A stretch of DNA of 64,000 nucleotides from UBA7803 sp041686955 (GTDB lineage Bacteria > Pseudomonadota > Gammaproteobacteria > Pseudomonadales > Azotimanducaceae). Below, piece by piece: positions 63,024 to 64,000 of this stretch. Location of the stretch: positions 10,857-74,856 of the forward strand of contig JAWLCV010000013.1 of assembly GCA_041686955.1 (NCBI GenBank), read 5' to 3'. A program made the position numbers and the translations under genes. The stretch's first letter is position 1, and every line of letters begins with the position of its first letter. The notes under the pieces were generated by a model. That model did not search any database and was not told the origin of the DNA. It worked only from the letters and a program-made list of their open reading frames with translations.

Positions 63024-64000
63024 CTGCCACGACTCTCGAAGAGCTGTCCTCGCGTCAGGGCCGCATCAGCGACAGTTTCGGCCTCGCGTCCTGGATCGCC
63101 GTGCTCGGGGTGCTCGTTGCCTGGTGGATCATCAAGGCGGACACGCCGCTCGAGAGCGCGCCCATCGCCAGCACCACCCGGGTGCTGAGCACGCCCCTGG
63201 CGCAGATGAGCCAGAACGACCAGACCCTGACCGAACGCGGCGCCATCGCCTTCGCCGCCGGGGACATCGTCTCGCCGCCGGGCGACAATGCGCTCTATTA
63301 CTACCAGCAAGCGCTGCAGCAGTCGCCGGGCGACACGGCAGCGCAGCAGGGCGTGGCGGAGGTTCTCGCCTATCTGCTGAACGAGGCGGAAACCGCCATC
63401 TACCACAGCGACTACGACCAGGCCCGCGACAACGCGGCCAAGGTGCTCGCCATCGACGCCGAGAACGAGCACGCGCTGGACATCAACCTGCGGGCAGCAC
63501 GGCTGACGCGGGTGGAGTCCCTGCTCAACCGCGCCGTCGCCCTCTATGCGGCCGGTCAGCTCACCGAGCCGGATGGCGAGAACGCCGCCGCCATCTACCG
63601 GCAGGTGCTGCAGCTCGATCCCGGCAACGATGCCGCCCGCCAGGGCCTGGATTCCGTGGTCCAGCGCACCGTCGCCAAGGCGGAATCCGCCATGTTCGCC
63701 GGCAACCAGGAGCAGGCTCGGGCGTACCTGCGCCAGGCCAAGGCGCTGGATCCCAACGCCCCCGGGCTCTCCTCCCTGGAACAGACCGAGCGTAACCTGC
63801 GCGAGATGAAGGACGATCGCAGCGTCAAGGCCAAGCTGCTGGCCGCGGCCGAAGCGCTGCAGGCGGACAAGCTCATGCCGCCCGCCGAGCCCAACGCCTT
63901 TACCCTCTACCAGGAGGTCCTCGAGGTGGAGCCGGGTTCCGAGGCGGCCAAGCGCGGCCTGGAGTTGGTGCGCTTCGGCCTGCTCGACCGGGCGCGCACC
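63020..64000 (+). CDS. TPR-like membrane protein, 3' end beyond the window
   Basis: Partial protein of at least 327 residues, still open at base 64000. After a short cytosolic start MTATTLEELSSRQGRISDSF comes one TM helix, LASWIAVLGVLVAWWII. A string of helical repeats follows, with ALYYYQQALQQSPGD, AIYRQVLQLDPGNDAARQGLD, ARAYLRQAKALDPNAPG and LYQEVLEVEPGSEAAKRGLE, each of TPR type. It is probably a periplasmic scaffold anchored in the inner membrane. The ATG at 63020 overlaps the response regulator stop. Its role with the kinase pair is unknown. Confidence 0.82.
   Translation, partial: MTATTLEELSSRQGRISDSFGLASWIAVLGVLVAWWIIKADTPLESAPIASTTRVLSTPLAQMSQNDQTLTERGAIAFAAGDIVSPPGDNALYYYQQALQQSPGDTAAQQGVAEVLAYLLNEAETAIYHSDYDQARDNAAKVLAIDAENEHALDINLRAARLTRVESLLNRAVALYAAGQLTEPDGENAAAIYRQVLQLDPGNDAARQGLDSVVQRTVAKAESAMFAGNQEQARAYLRQAKALDPNAPGLSSLEQTERNLREMKDDRSVKAKLLAAAEALQADKLMPPAEPNAFTLYQEVLEVEPGSEAAKRGLELVRFGLLDRART

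Overview
The window is G+C-rich, densely coding DNA from what looks like a gammaproteobacterium. The best evidence is the syntenic block miaB-phoH-ybeY-corC-lnt (13347 down to 8021, minus strand) with leuS further along the same strand. A DUF1820 gene beside miaB, htrA/degQ, a fused pabB-pabC and folK fit this. No insertion sequence, phage gene or CRISPR array was seen, and no stretch over 300 bases lacks a gene. The only RNA gene found is tRNA-Gly(CCC) at 49641-49716.

Layout. 1-198: start of leuS. 322-8024: an accessory block between leuS and lnt, holding two GMC oxidoreductases, a degenerate histidine kinase, an alkaline-phosphatase-superfamily protein, a GT2 glycosyltransferase and a YCII-like protein. 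8021-13347: the conserved lnt-to-miaB block. 13444-15298: DUF1820 and an acyl-CoA synthetase. 15292-21385: a minus-strand operon led by a large BTAD/ATPase regulator, followed by a two-domain DUF4242 protein, an OsmC protein, a flavin monooxygenase and a second DUF4242 protein. 21572-24679: a cysteine synthase-glutaredoxin fusion, an IPNS-like 2-oxoglutarate oxygenase and an AhpD-like protein. 24676-26346: leucine dehydrogenase and a divergent Lrp regulator. 26425-31246: a ferredoxin reductase, a bacterial cereblon (CULT) domain protein, a PTPS-family protein lacking the catalytic Cys, an SDR, a YhhQ/queuosine-precursor transporter and a CorA channel. 31248-37053: an LLM-class flavin oxidoreductase, a TIR-like membrane protein, a double CaiB-type CoA-transferase, a secreted protein and folK. 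37171-42736: zinc ADH, HtrA, an MFS transporter and PabBC.

42891-52076 holds an outer-membrane protein, then a TetR-controlled uptake and degradation locus: alpha/beta hydrolase, TetR, TonB receptor, a broken acyl-CoA ligase, a sulfotransferase, tRNA-Gly, a CYP153-like P450 and an InaA-type kinase. 52134-59945 holds a hydrolase, a threonine-dehydratase-like enzyme, an SDR, and a molybdenum hydroxylase operon (coxS-L-M type plus coxG-like) with a divergent MarR regulator. 60097-64000 holds a histidine kinase, a double-receiver response regulator and a TPR-like membrane protein cut by the window end.

The most distinctive items are the CULT protein with its tri-Trp cage and zinc cysteines in exact cereblon spacing, the CysK-glutaredoxin fusion operon, the DUF4242/OsmC/monooxygenase operon under a BTAD-ATPase regulator, the Cys-less PTPS with an ExxHGH motif, and a TetR operator lying exactly in the spacer of a strong promoter.
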